Assembly (NCBI GenBank): GCA_003427395.1
Contig: BFEA01000176.1
Coordinates: 331,725 to 395,724 of the forward strand
Direction: 5' to 3'
DNA: 64,000 nt
Origin: Chara braunii
Lineage: Eukaryota > Streptophyta > Charophyceae > Charales > Characeae
Position 1 is the first letter of the stretch, and each line of letters begins with the position of its first letter. Below the pieces are notes generated by a model. It saw only the letters and a list, made by a program, of their open reading frames with translations. It did no database searches and was not told the DNA's origin. Position numbers and translations under genes: made by a program. Positions 53,421-64,000 of this stretch are shown here, piece by piece.

Positions 53421-53778
53421 CCTCAAATACCGCCGTACCCTCTTGTTCGATTTCACTCTTTGCTTAAAAGTTTTGTTGCAAGATTGATTTGTTGTACCTT
53501 TTTATATCCAAACTTTCACTTTCTTAACCATTCATATGACAGGGAAGTCTATAATGTAAATTCATCATTTGATATATTTTTCATCAGCTCTGATCACGAT
53601 ACTTTTAGTGAATGACAACTTCCCTTAGTAATGTTTCAAGATTGCTTATTCTAATACCTCGCTAATCTTAACTAATAATTTAATTTGGTACGAACTCATT
53701 TTTTGATAATATAATTTAACTTGTGCATAATGTGACTTGAATCTCCTAATCACTAATCATTTTAGTTTAGTGGATAAA
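53421..53778. repeat. Repeat block A, copy 1 (358 bp)
   Basis: About 99% identical and equal in length to 56,152-56,509. In this copy it runs directly into block B. Confidence 0.93.
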
Positions 53779-53785
53779 TGATTCT

Positions 53786-55501
53786 CGAACGACCTTGTCT
53801 ACCTATACCTGTCCAAATGATTCTCGTTCTTTATCTTTTCTAATTTCTTTTCGTCCCAGTTACCCAGGACTTAGGATATGAAAATAACTGAAAATTACTT
53901 GCAGTGGACACATCTTCTATCTCTAGGAAGCATCTGGGGCGGGGGTTCGTTGCTTCAAGAGCCGACCCTGTTATTGACCAGAGTGGACCGTTTTACGGAA
54001 GGGTACCTTGCCGATTCGGTGGAGACGACTCAACTTCTGAGATCCGAGTCTTGAGGAGGAGTACCCCTGACCACTTCCTAGAGGGAAAGACATGCAACAC
54101 TTTAAGCAATGCCCCTGATCAAGAATCATGCGTAACGCAACTTGTCATCTAAAAAGATTGGAAACGGATGAAGATTGGTATGTGCGTTGAATCTCATGTC
54201 GGCAGTAGGCTGGAATGAAAAACGTTGGCAACGTGTCTCATCAAGTTAAAACTAAGGCAGCCGACTACCTTGTCGGCTGCATCTATATTATTGTCGATGG
54301 CCAACTTCTTGTTGGCGATTGTATGATTGTCTTATGATATTCAACCTGAGGTGGTCGGATTGTTTTTTATCTTGTGTTGTTGAATGTATCAAATAATGAT
54401 TTGGATGCTCCCAGTTGTTACTTTGGATTGGAATTGCGTCCTATCGACTACGNTCGNCTCCTTCCGATGTAACTANGTATNGTTGTTACAANTTTTTTTT
54501 TTTTTGTATGTTAAAGGGACTAGGAAGATTNGGGTTTCACGCTTGGTTGAGACCGTCCTAGTCGACCGACGTTTGCTCGGTACCTAGGAGATCAGCGTCC
54601 TAGGAACGGACAATGTTCGGGTCCACTCGACGTTGACTGNGCGTATGTATACTACAACGAACGAGCAAACGCCCTCGGCTGACCTACCTCTGCAATTGCA
54701 TTTAAAAGCTTTCACACGGGAGTCANTCGCTCGGTAGGGATACGCCCCTANNGGTGGTGATAGCCCCTTAGGGAAGGATAGCTTATGGCCCGCGGGAACC
54801 TATCCTGTCGTAGGGGACTGCGGGATGTACAGCTGGCGCACCCGGCTAGGGCGGCGACGGAACGACGCGACCCTGACCGTCTCGGCGGCTCGCGGGATGT
54901 GTTGCGTCGTTCCTAAGTTGTCTCTTGTTTTGTTTTGCTCAACTCCTGCGTGACATGACCGGGAGGGCTCTCGCCTTTGCGACAAAGGCGGGAGCCGATG
55001 CGCTCGACAATGTTCCGTCCATGGATGGCGGAGAATCAATTTTTTGAATGGAACGAAGCGATGAGTTTTTAATTCTTTTGGGTTCGAGCCTTGCAAGTCC
55101 CTGTGTCGATATTGGCCCATCTTTGTGGGGCNGTGACAAAGGCCTTCGGGACTATTTTGTGCACAACTCCAGCNTTCAAGGACCGTATTTCCCCAGATTT
55201 ATGGAATATTCGTTTTGATCTTATGCCATCAGTCAGATTGAAGTATAAGAAGATGTTGGTGGTGGAAATGGGGGATGATGGCTTTGTGGAGTTGGAAGTG
55301 GCCTGCCCAGATTCGCCTTGGTGNAGTAAGTGTAGGCAATTTTTTCACACAAACTCAAATGCAGTCTTCCCTCAAAGTGTAAATTATAAGAAAGTCGTGG
55401 TGAAAGGGAAGGGGAAGGAGGCAGAGGATGATTGAGGGAAGAAAGGGAAAGGGGAAAAGGATATGAGACAAGGAAAGGAAGGTGGTGCAGAGCAGTGCCG
55501 T
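53786..55501. repeat. Repeat block B, copy 1 (1.7 kb)
   Basis: Nearly identical to 62,284-64,000, with about a dozen N calls in this copy where the other has defined bases. It contains short frames such as SGPFYGRVPCRFGGDDST (53,967-54,020) and the LINE-ORF1-like frame at its end. The Ns suggest a consensus built from several genomic copies. Confidence 0.93.
55067..55435 (+). pseudogene. LINE ORF1-like (DUF4283/zinc-knuckle) remnant, copy 1
   Basis: The frame reads WVRALQVPVSILAHL, GTILCTTPAFKD, then VELEVACPDSPW, followed by SKCRQFFHT and FPQ. The layout resembles the second half of plant LINE ORF1 proteins (RRM-like DUF4283 fold followed by a C..C...GH....C knuckle). In the second copy (63,566-63,823) the first knuckle Cys is a TGA stop, and in both copies the last Cys position is Phe, so the knuckle is dead. 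Family assignment is tentative. Confidence 0.45.
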
Positions 55502-55661
55502 GACCCTGAATGTGAACGGCACCGGTCACTTGAACGTGACCACCCGTTCATTAGATGTTTTGTTTGTGAATGGGTAGACCATGAAAGAGTGTTTTTATTG
55601 TTTTTTTTTTTTTTTAGGTCTCACCCGGCAAAGGTCGCCTCAAGCCCCACAACGTGATGAC

Positions 55662-55699
55662 CTGTCTCTTATACACATCTAGATGTGTATAAGAGACAG
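55662..55699. other. Nextera/Tn5 mosaic-end junction adapter (artefact)
   Basis: CTGTCTCTTATACACATCT is joined head-to-head to AGATGTGTATAAGAGACAG, 38 bases without a mismatch. This is the junction adapter of Nextera mate-pair libraries, not genomic DNA. The short frames ending in SLIHI around it are translated adapter. Confidence 0.98.
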
Positions 55700-55914
55700 T
55701 ATTGACCCAGAGTGGACCGTTCTACGGAAGGGTACCTTGCCGATTCGGTGGAGACGACTCAACTTCTGAGATCCGAGTCTTGAGGAGGAGTACCCCTGAC
55801 CACTTCCTAGAGGGAGAGACATGCAACACTTCAAGCAATGCCCCTGATAAAGAATCATCCGCAAAGCAGTCTGTCATCGAAAAGATTAGGAACGTACGGC
55901 GACAGGTATATGCA
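55700..55914. repeat. Adapter-bounded fragment of a diverged block B copy
   Basis: Matches 62,471-62,650 closely at first (GTGGACCGTTCTACGGAAGG) and then diverges. It lies exactly between two adapter junctions, so its position is not reliable. Confidence 0.85.
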
Positions 55915-55952
55915 CTGTCTCTTATACACATCTAGATGTGTATAAGAGACAG
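55915..55952. other. Second Nextera junction adapter (artefact)
   Basis: The same 38-base head-to-head mosaic-end sequence as at 55,662. The minus-strand frame across it reads VSYTHLDVYKRQ, a well-known adapter translation product. Confidence 0.98.
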
Positions 55953-56151
55953 CCATGAACTCCCATGTCGTGAACTCCGTGAACTCCATGACAGGTTTCC
56001 GTTCACAGACCCCGTGAACGGTGAATGGGGGCGTACGGCACTGGTGAGGAGGTGAAAGGTAAGGCAAAGGAAAGTGGGGAAAGGGATAAGGGGAAAGGGG
56101 AGGAAGGTACTCCTGCAGTAGGAGAGCAAGTTACAAAGTATAACCACCCTC
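55953..56151. other. Fragment between adapter and block A copy 2
   Basis: Contains GTGAACT repeats and a G/A-rich stretch like the end of block B (GGGAAAGGGATAAGGGG). Probably another misplaced LINE-family read consensus. Confidence 0.6.
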
Positions 56152-56509
56152 CCTCAAATACCGCCGTACCCTCTTGTTCGATTTCACTCTTTGCTTAAAA
56201 GTTTTGTTGCAAGATTGATTTGTTGTACCTTTTTATATCCAACCTTTCACTTTCTTAACCATTCATATGACAGGGAAGTCTATAATGTAAATTCATCATT
56301 TGATATATTTTTCATCAGCTCTGATCACGATACTTTTAGTGAATGACAACTTCCCTTAGTAATATTTCAAGATTGCTTATTCTAATACCTCGCTAATCTA
56401 ACCTAATAATTTAATTTGGTACGAACTCATTTTTTGATAATATAATTTAACTTGTGCATAATGTGACTTGAATCTCCTAATCACTAATCATTTTAGTTTA
56501 GTGGATAAA
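56152..56509. repeat. Repeat block A, copy 2
   Basis: Copy of 53,421-53,778 with a handful of substitutions. Here it runs on into unique AT-rich sequence instead of block B. Confidence 0.93.
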
Positions 56510-56988
56510 AACACAATTCTATTATAAGAGCTAAAATATATAGAAGAGTTTTTTGTCATTTGTTTAAACCTCTATGAATAATTTTTTGCCCATTTCATGA
56601 TAATCATATATTTGTACTACTTAATGAACGCTTTATGGAAATGAAAATATAAATTAAAATGGTCATTTTAAAAATTCAAAAATGTTAGAAGAGATAATAA
56701 TAGTCATCAACCAATGCAGTCACTATTCATCCCTCTGCAATTATACACCCTTAATGTTCGTTTCAACTTTAGTAAGAATTAGTATAACTTTTATTTATGA
56801 TACGGTAATAATAGGAAGGGAGTCAAATGACATTTGTACCTCAAGATTGAGGACGATTTTAAAAATGAAATAATGTTTTGTGTGACATCAGTACGCTTAT
56901 GGAATACAGCTATACTATTTGCACGAATATCATCCAATTCTATTGATTTTATTTTTTTAGATTTTAAATTATAATAAAATTTTAATTA

Positions 56989-57138
56989 AACCACCAGTAC
57001 TTGGCCCATCTATCGGCCGCGGGAAGAAATAGAGTAGAAAGTTCTAGTTAGATGATTTTGGGCGCTCTTGTAGTGGCCGATACGTTTTCTAAAATCGTGG
57101 CGCATTAACGGGCACCACTTTAGGAAGTACTGGTGGTT
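56989..57138. mobile_element. PIF/Harbinger (Tourist)-like MITE, 150 bp, TTA TSD
   Basis: Perfect 14-bp inverted termini AACCACCAGTACTT and AAGTACTGGTGGTT, flanked on both sides by TTA (56,986-56,988 and 57,139-57,141). A TTA/TWA target duplication is typical of PIF/Harbinger elements. Related termini occur at 15,443-15,624 and 28,149. No transposase. Confidence 0.85.
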
Positions 57139-57599
57139 TTACGGAAGGTCATCGGATGCCCATTTCAGTGGTTTTTTATATGATTTGTAATAAACCTTAA
57201 AATAATTTTGTAAGCAACATTGTCAACACGCCATAATGAAATTTAACTTTCATGAGAAAATTAACACTGAATGAGAACATAAAGGTGAAGATGCGAAGGA
57301 AAAGTGTACCTGCACAAAAACTAACTATAATCAAATGTTAGCATTATATATAATTCTAACAAAAGTTCAAGGTAGACAGTTCCAAGCTTTAGAAAACACA
57401 AAAATTGAAGATATGCTGCCTAAAAAAAAAAAAAAAAAAAAAAAAAAGTTGAAAGAAAGGGTAATAAATCATGCTTTCTACGTTTTACATTGTTAACAGT
57501 ATTAATCAATTATAGTTTTATTCATATTATAATCATTCTTCACGAAGTGAAGGAGAAGGGTAGGTTTTTTTTTATATTCAATTTTTTTTGAGTCACTCT

Positions 57600-57607
57600 C
57601 TCTCATC

Positions 57608-57645
<38 letters not shown>

Positions 57646-57654
57646 ATTTATCTA

Positions 57655-57687
<33 letters not shown>

Positions 57688-57795
57688 TTATTTATCTATC
57701 TATCTATCTATCTATTTATTTATCTATCTATCTATCTATCTATCTATCATCTATCTCTTTATCTATCTTTCTCCGTTTATATATATATATATATG
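57600..57795. repeat. CT / CTAT / TTAT microsatellite
   Basis: (CT)n, then long CTAT runs interrupted by TTTA, then (TA)n. The apparent 83-codon SLSLYLSIYL frame is an artefact. Confidence 0.95.
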
Positions 57796-58235
57796 TCTCG
57801 CGTTTGTTTTTATGTGGGAGTCTTAGTTCGGGTCGTTGACTGTAAAACGGTTCTCATATAATTCAATTTTTTTGTTGTTTACTCTTGAATCATTTAAGGG
57901 GACAAGGAAAAAACATACATACATGTTCACGCATACAACAAAGGAGAGAAACAAAAATAGAGAGAAAAATGGAAGAGAGACAAACATACAATCAGACGAA
58001 ATAATTTATCTATCTATCTATTTATTTTTCTCTCGCTTTTGTTTTTCTATGAAACCTTAGAACGGGTCATTGATTGTAAAAAAGTCCTCATAGAATTTGA
58101 CTTTCAGGTTGTTTACTCTTGAATCACGTGAGGGGATGAGGAATAAACGTACATAAATGTTAACGTATAGAGCGGGGGAACAAAATAAAAATAGAGAGAG
58201 AAATAAAAGAAAAACAAGCATACGTACAGATAATA
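57795..58235. repeat. Diverged tandem duplication, ~236 bp
   Basis: TTTGTTTTTNT(A/G)TG, CTTAG..CGGGTC(G/A)TTGA(C/T)TGTAAAA and GTTTACTCTTGAATCA occur in the same order in both units. About 75% similar. Confidence 0.75.
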
Positions 58236-59149
58236 AACAAATATACAAATAAACAGAGATAACTTCATCTTTACGCATCCACCCACTTGAGCCTCTTCGA
58301 AATTGTGAAATCATAAAACGAAAAATTGATAAAAATACTTATAGTTATGTTCTCACACCCCCGCAGTTATCAATATACATCCCTACAAACAACGAAAAAT
58401 TGAAGTAAAACATAAGATGGTGGGTTTCGAAAATTGTTGAAATATTATCATTCTTGTTCGTCGATTGCTACTTAATTCTCTACACCTACGTTTGGTAATG
58501 ATTCATATATTCCGGTTGGTAGTGGATTTATTCTCTATTTTTTATAATTTTTTTTTAAAAATAAAAATTTAAATTTTAAAAATCGAAGAGGTACAAAAAA
58601 TAGTGCGTCATGTAACAAAGTGTGTTACAGATACTGACCATCATCAGTAAGTGAGCCACAAATGTAGAGATGCCCTTCTGGATACTCATTTACCTCAAAA
58701 GCATTGCAAATGTTCTCTTCTAATTGCAAAATCGCATGAACTGAGATTGTATTTATGGCAAATACATATGTAACGTATGTCCCTCATACCAAAATGGTAA
58801 ACTTGACCCAAAGCAGCAAAGGACCAACGAGGTGAATTCATTGTTGGGCATCACGCTCCCAATTGTGTCAGTCTCGATTCATCTAAAGTGAGTTTATTTT
58901 CGGAGCGTGTGTGCAGTTCTTAGGGTCTTGAGGGGTGGTACTCACCTCATAGGGTGGGGTAAGTAGTGCAATTAAGCCCGAATCAAAACACAATAAAATA
59001 CTTAGACGTATGAAAATGGATCCGAGGTAATTATATAAGAAAACCTTATATTTTGCTTATAGTTTTTTAAGTATATAACTCGTACCCCCTATAATAATGA
59101 ACGCAATGAATAAAACGCTTTCATAAATCACATTAAAAAAATGAAAGAT

Positions 59150-59660
59150 TTAGTATTAATCACAACAATCATGAAAAATTTCAAAACAAAAGAAGTTATT
59201 GTGTATTTTTTCTTGCATATCATTGATAATACAATATAGATGGACCGTGAAACTTTTTCTTTTTTTCATTTGCGTCTTAAAAGTGCAGCAAATTATTGTT
59301 TGTCTGTCAAAGGTATGAAAATGTTTAAATACCCCTTAAGCAACAATTATGTTTTCAAACCATTTTCTTATAAATTCGTTATAACATATAAACAAATAGA
59401 AGATCTAACGTAAAAAATACAACAATCATGAAAACTTTCAAAACAAAAAAATTACCATGTCCCTGTCATTGTATTTCATTGGTGGTACATTATGGGTTAA
59501 CCGCAATTTTGTTTTAATTTATTATTTTTCATTCAGAAGTTGCAGTAAATTATTGTTTGTTTTTCAAATATATGAGAATCTTTGGATACCTCTGAAACCA
59601 CCATTATGTTTTTCGATCATTTTTTAATAACGTTGTCACAAGTAAACTATAAATTTCTGG
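59150..59660. repeat. Diverged tandem duplication, ~257 bp
   Basis: ACAACAATCATGAAAANTTTCAAAACAAAA begins near 59,162 and 59,419. Both units also contain GCAGNAAATTATTGTTTGT and an ATTATGTTTTC block near their ends. Confidence 0.8.
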
Positions 59661-60689
59661 ATTGACAACCCGGAAAAAATGGTTGTTTGCGCTAACCAAA
59701 ACGAGTTCAGCGTTGGTTTTCTCGTGGTGAAGTCAGGTCCACTATCCTTTTTTAACAGCTGAGGCCGCTCAACACTCCAACTGACGAGGCTTGTGAAAGT
59801 TTAAACCCTCCCCTCTAGGCCAGTTTCAAAAGCAAGTAGGGGGCATACCACACAACCCAACACAATCTGTTGTAGCAGTTCACCCGATTGATTGCAAACA
59901 ACAGTTCCCCCTCTCCGTTCCTCGAGCTATACCCCAATCCGAGGGTCAGGTGTTATTTGCTAATCGGCCACACTGTTATAGTCAAACTTCCCACCTACTT
60001 GTTCTGAACCTCCGCGTAGCTAGCAGTTTCGATAGCATTAATAAGGACGAAACCGGCTACTTCAACAACCAGCTAGTATCGGGGAGGTAATGAACACAGA
60101 CACGAGGACATACCAGGTAGGCAAGAATAACAACCTTCAAGTACTAGGCCCATGGTCTCCATGGCAATACATCCTCCCACATACATTTCCTTACCACGAG
60201 GCCGACCACCACCTCAAAGAGTAGCTTGACTACTGAAATCGAACTTGACCTGCGTGATGCTAGATACTCTCTGGGTGATCCCTCAATAAGGCAAGGCAAC
60301 GAGTATAATCGCACGGAGCAAAAAAGACAATCACAACTTCGAGCAATCGTATTGTGACCAACGCCTTGTCCTCTCTCCGTTCATGCAAACTGAAATAATA
60401 TCTCCCCAAGACTTCGAAGAAACACTGTGCTGATTGACCCCCCCCTCCCCCCCGTTCAGCTGCTGCGACCACCACTGGGTAAACAACATGTGAATGAATC
60501 TTCTACTAGAATATGGGAGGATTCACCTCTTTCTCTGCACGCAGTCCTCACAACCCATTGCAGCCGAATAGGTGCTCCAATTCAAGATCTGTCACGACCA
60601 ATGTGCTCGGAACGGATCAAAACCCCAGCTTAGTATCGTTCCTCACTCGTTTTCATTTGGAAACGAGTGAGCTGCACCTCTTTCCACCC

Positions 60690-60990
60690 CTGATATTCCT
60701 TTTTTTTCCTCTATTTCCTCCCCGCCTGCGCAGCCTACTCTGCGGCAGCAGATGGTTTCTTTATGAGGGGCAGGTGCAGAACGACAGCGGCCGTTTTTTT
60801 TTAATGAACTGCGGAAGCGCTGCCAAAATTTTGCGGCAGCCGGATATTCCTCTCTTCTCCTCTATTTCCTCCCCGCCTGCACAGCCTACTCTATGGCAGC
60901 AGATGGTTTCTTTATGAGGGGGAGGTGCAAAACAGCAGCGGGTGTTTTTTTTTAATGATCTGCGGAAGCGCAACTGAAATTTTGCGGCAG
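60690..60990. repeat. 151-bp tandem repeat
   Basis: CTCTATTTCCTCCCCGCCTG, GCAGCAGATGGTTTCTTTAT and TTTTTTTTAATGA.CTGCGGAAGCGC recur with a 151-base offset. Further TGCGGAAG/TTTGCGGC phrases continue to about 61,085. Confidence 0.9.
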
Positions 60991-62283
60991 CAGCACTAAT
61001 TTGGTGGCGGTACTCCGGAAGGCAGAAGCGCTGCCGAAAATTTGCGGCGACAATGCTGGGATCTTGCCAGTATTGCGGAAGTGCTGTCGGGGTTTTCACA
61101 GGTGGTGGCAGCAGGATTTGCATGGACTACTGAGAGTGGAGGCTGGACATTGCCGCAGGGAAGGTACCGCTAAGGTGGTGGTGTGCTCGAAGGTTGTGTG
61201 AGTGCGACGCTGTAGTGACGCAGGGGAATTGGTGCGTTTTGAAGTAGTGTGAGCGTGGCGCCGTTGTGACTTCGTGACGTTGGAGGCGAGTGACGGCGAA
61301 AGACATTGTCAAGTTGTTGGGAGTAAATGGGAGTAACGTGGCAGACGGTCGTCATAAGGAAGTGGTGTAGATCACCCTGTTGAGGATTTAATTGTAACGG
61401 TCTTCTCATCTAAGGGCATTTTTTTCAGGGCCACCCTTTTTTTTTTTGCGGCACGCAGTGCAAGTAGGGCTTGAGTTTGGAACCACCAAGTATTGCAGCG
61501 ATGGTGTGAAACTGTCTGGGACCATTCTGGGACCAAGTAGGTGGAGTGAGATTGAAATAAGTGTTGTGGCAGACGCGTGATGATCAAGCTTGGTAATTGG
61601 TGAGAGTTTGGATTAGAGATTGAGTTGGCACTGCTCTTGGTGAGAGGCGTGCCGTGGGACTGTGTGGGACTTGAGAGTGGGAATATTCTCCTCGACGGCG
61701 AACTCGCTTCAGTCTTAGTAAGCGGCGCCTGGGTCAGTGGTGGCGCCTGAAGGAGGGTGTGGACTATCTTTCGTGAATAGTCACAACGTGGATTGTGCGA
61801 CCGAACTCTTTGAAGGAGTATGTTGCTTTTTTGAGTGAGCCGATGCAAGCTTCACTCAAGGTCAGTTGGTTGACTCAGATTTTCTATCACACCTGTGTGA
61901 ACCCACACGTTGCTTAACCGTGTTCAATCGAATGTTCATTGAAAAGGTAAAGAAAGTTGTGCGAGTCCTGCATGTGAATGAGAAGGTCTGACGTGATTAT
62001 GAAATTGTGCTGGTTTTCTTTGAACTTGTTTGTTTTTGCTTTGCGGTTTGTGCAGGTAGGTAGAGGGATGCTTACAAAGGAGATTGATTATGGCTAATTG
62101 AGATGAAGGAATGAATTGTCTTCTTTCTACCTTTTATCTGCCTGATTGTTAAAAAAAAAAAAAAAAAAACTCGTTGGTTTGAGAAAGATTGTTCAACGTG
62201 TGTCATAGAATGAATACGATTGAAAAAATAAAGATGAGGTCAAATAGACTTAATCTTCCCTCAAGGAACGACCCTTTCTATCC

Positions 62284-64000
62284 CGAACGACCTTGTCTAC
62301 CTATACCTGTCCAAATGATTCTCGTTCTTTATCTTTTCTAATTTCTTTTCGTCCCAGTTACCCAGGACTTAGGATATGAAAATAACTGAAAATTACTTGC
62401 AGTGGACACATCTTCTATCTCTAGGAAGCATCTGGGGCGGGGGTTCGTTGCTTCAAGAGCCGACCCTGTTATTGACCCAGAGTGGACCGTTCTACGGAAG
62501 GGTACCTTGCCGATTCGGTGGAGACGACTCAACTTCTGAGATCCGAGTCTTGAGGAGGAGTACCCCTGACCACTTCCTAGAGGGAGAGACATGCAACACT
62601 TTAAGCAATGCCCCTAATCAAGAATCATGCGTAACGCAACTTGTCATCTAAAAAGATTGGAAACGGATGAAGATTGGTATGTGCGTTGAATCTCATGTCG
62701 GCAGTAGGCTGGAATGAAAAACGTTGGCAACGTGTCTCATCAAGTTAAAACTAAGGCAGCCGACTACCTTGTCGGCTGCATCTATATTATTGTCGATGGC
62801 CAACTTCTTGTTGGCGATTGTATGATTGTCTTGTGATATTCAACCTGAGGTGGTCGGATTGTTTTTTATCTTGTGTTGTTGACTGTATCAAATAATGATT
62901 TGGATGCTCCCAGTTGTTACTTTGGATTGGAATTGCGTCCTATCGACTACGATCGACTCCTTCCGATGTAACTACGTATGGTTGTTACAATTTTTTTTTT
63001 TTTTGTATGTTAAAGGGACTAGGAAGATTTGGGTTTCACGCTTGGTTGAGACCGTCCTAGTCGACCGACGTTTGCTCGGTACCTAGGAGATCGGCGTCCT
63101 AGGAACGGACAATGTTCGGGTCCACTCGACGTTGACTGAGCGTATGTATACTACAACGAACGAGCAAACGCCCTCGGCTGACCTACCTCTGCAATTGCAT
63201 TTAAAAGCTTTCACACGGGAGTCAGTCGCTCGGTAGGGATACGCCCCTAAAGGTGGTGATAGCCCCTTAGGGAAGGATAGCTTATGGCCCGCGGGAACCT
63301 ATTCTGTCGTAGGGGACTGCGGGATGTACAGCTGGCGCACCCGGCTAGGGCGGCGACGGAACGACGCGACCCTGACCGTCTCGGCGGCTCGCGGGATGTG
63401 TTGCGTCGTTCCTAAGTTGTCTCTTGTTTTGTTTTGCTTAACTCCTGCGTGACATGNCCGGGAGGGCTCTCGCCTTTGCGACAAAGGCGGGAGCCGATGC
63501 GCTCGACAATGTTCCGTCCATGGATGGCGGAGAATCAATTTTTTGAATGGAACGAAGCGATGAGTTTTTAATTCTTTTGGGTTCGAGCCTTGCAAGTCCC
63601 TGTGTCGATATTGGCCCATCTTTGTGGGGCGGTGACAAAGGCCTTCGGGACTATTTTGTGCACAACTCCAGCATTCAAGGACCGTATCTCCCCAGATTTA
63701 TGGAATATTCGTTTTGATCTTATGCCATCAGTCAGATTGAAGTATAAGAAGATGTTGGTGGTGGAAATGGGGGATGATGGCTTTGTGGAGTTGGAAGTGG
63801 CCTGCCCAGATTCGCCTTGGTGAAGTAAGTGTAGGCAATTTTTTCACACAAACTCAAATGCAGTCTTCCCTCAAAGTGTAAATTATAAGAAAGTCGTGGT
63901 GAAAGGGAAGGGGAAGGAGGCAGAGGATGATTGAGGGAAGAAAGGGAAAGGGGAAAAGGATATGAGACAAGGAAAGGAAGGTGGTGCAGAGCAGTGCCGT
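62284..64000. repeat. Repeat block B, copy 2 (runs off the window)
   Basis: Second copy of 53,786-55,501 with only rare differences and a single-base length change. It reaches the window end still matching, so the full repeat is longer than 1.7 kb. Confidence 0.95.
63566..63935 (+). pseudogene. LINE ORF1-like remnant, copy 2
   Basis: Same frame as in copy 1. After PDSPW the codon is TGA (63,821-63,823) where the first zinc-knuckle cysteine is expected. The frame resumes with SKCRQFF. One transition from TGT/TGC explains the stop. Confidence 0.45.

Larger units (their letters stand above)
56510..62283. other. AT-rich sequence between block A copy 2 and block B copy 2
   Basis: 5.8 kb without a recognisable gene. 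Contains a TTA-flanked MITE (56,989-57,138), CT/CTAT microsatellites (57,600-57,795), two diverged tandem duplications (57,795-58,235; 59,150-59,660) and a GC-richer part after about 60.4 kb with a 151-bp tandem repeat. Confidence 0.6.

Noticed and set aside
53896-54152. Frame MDTSSISRK.. as a gene
   Set aside because: It is repeated at 62,376-62,651 as part of block B, has no known domain and no conserved start context. Treated as repeat sequence.
55679-56147. Short frames ending in SLIHI or containing VSYTHLDVYKRQ
   Set aside because: They are translated Nextera adapter, not proteins.
51468-64000. AT-rich right part as contamination from another organism
   Set aside because: Not proven either way, but a MITE with termini shared with the helicase region argues that at least part belongs to the same genome.

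Overview
The window reads as nuclear DNA of a large, repeat-rich plant-type genome. It has one long split gene with introns of about 0.4 to 8 kb, Ty3/gypsy and LINE debris, many short foldback (MITE-like) elements, long GA/CT microsatellites and a 471-base N gap. The gag type and the architecture suggest a streptophyte alga such as a characean (Chara-like). That is inference: no marker gene here settles the species.

The only gene I can reconstruct is on the + strand from about 9.1 to 38.76 kb. It encodes a DEAH/DExH-box RNA helicase of the DHX36/plant DExH3-DExH5 type. Thirteen exons were placed by homology and splice sites. All 12 exon junctions keep the reading frame, giving at least 1,127 codons: a dsRNA-binding domain split between exons 1 and 2, helicase motifs I to VI, the HA2/winged-helix region and the C-terminal OB-fold, ending at a stop codon at 38,759-38,761. 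The true N-terminus was not found.

The introns hold most of the other content. Intron 6 (17.9-25.95 kb) carries an antisense, truncated Ty3/gypsy element (gag, CCHC zinc knuckle and protease start in three frames), a LINE-like remnant and a second LTR-like sequence. Intron 7 carries a divergent U6 snRNA gene or pseudogene and a 349-bp foldback with arms of about 120 bp. Other introns hold paired copies of foldback families, diverged direct duplications, 205-bp tandem repeats and an integrase remnant.

From 38.8 to 51.4 kb there is no recognisable gene, only tandem duplications, a 147-bp foldback element, and two or three isolated exon-like stretches of unknown identity. A low-quality A/N tract at 51.4 kb marks a change to AT-rich DNA that runs to the end. 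This last part contains two near-identical copies of a 1.7-kb repeat (53.8-55.5 and 62.3-64.0 kb) that ends in a broken LINE-ORF1-like reading frame.

Two perfect 38-bp Nextera/Tn5 mosaic-end junctions (55,662-55,699 and 55,915-55,952) are library-adapter sequence left in the assembly. The order of segments between about 53.4 and 64 kb should therefore not be trusted.
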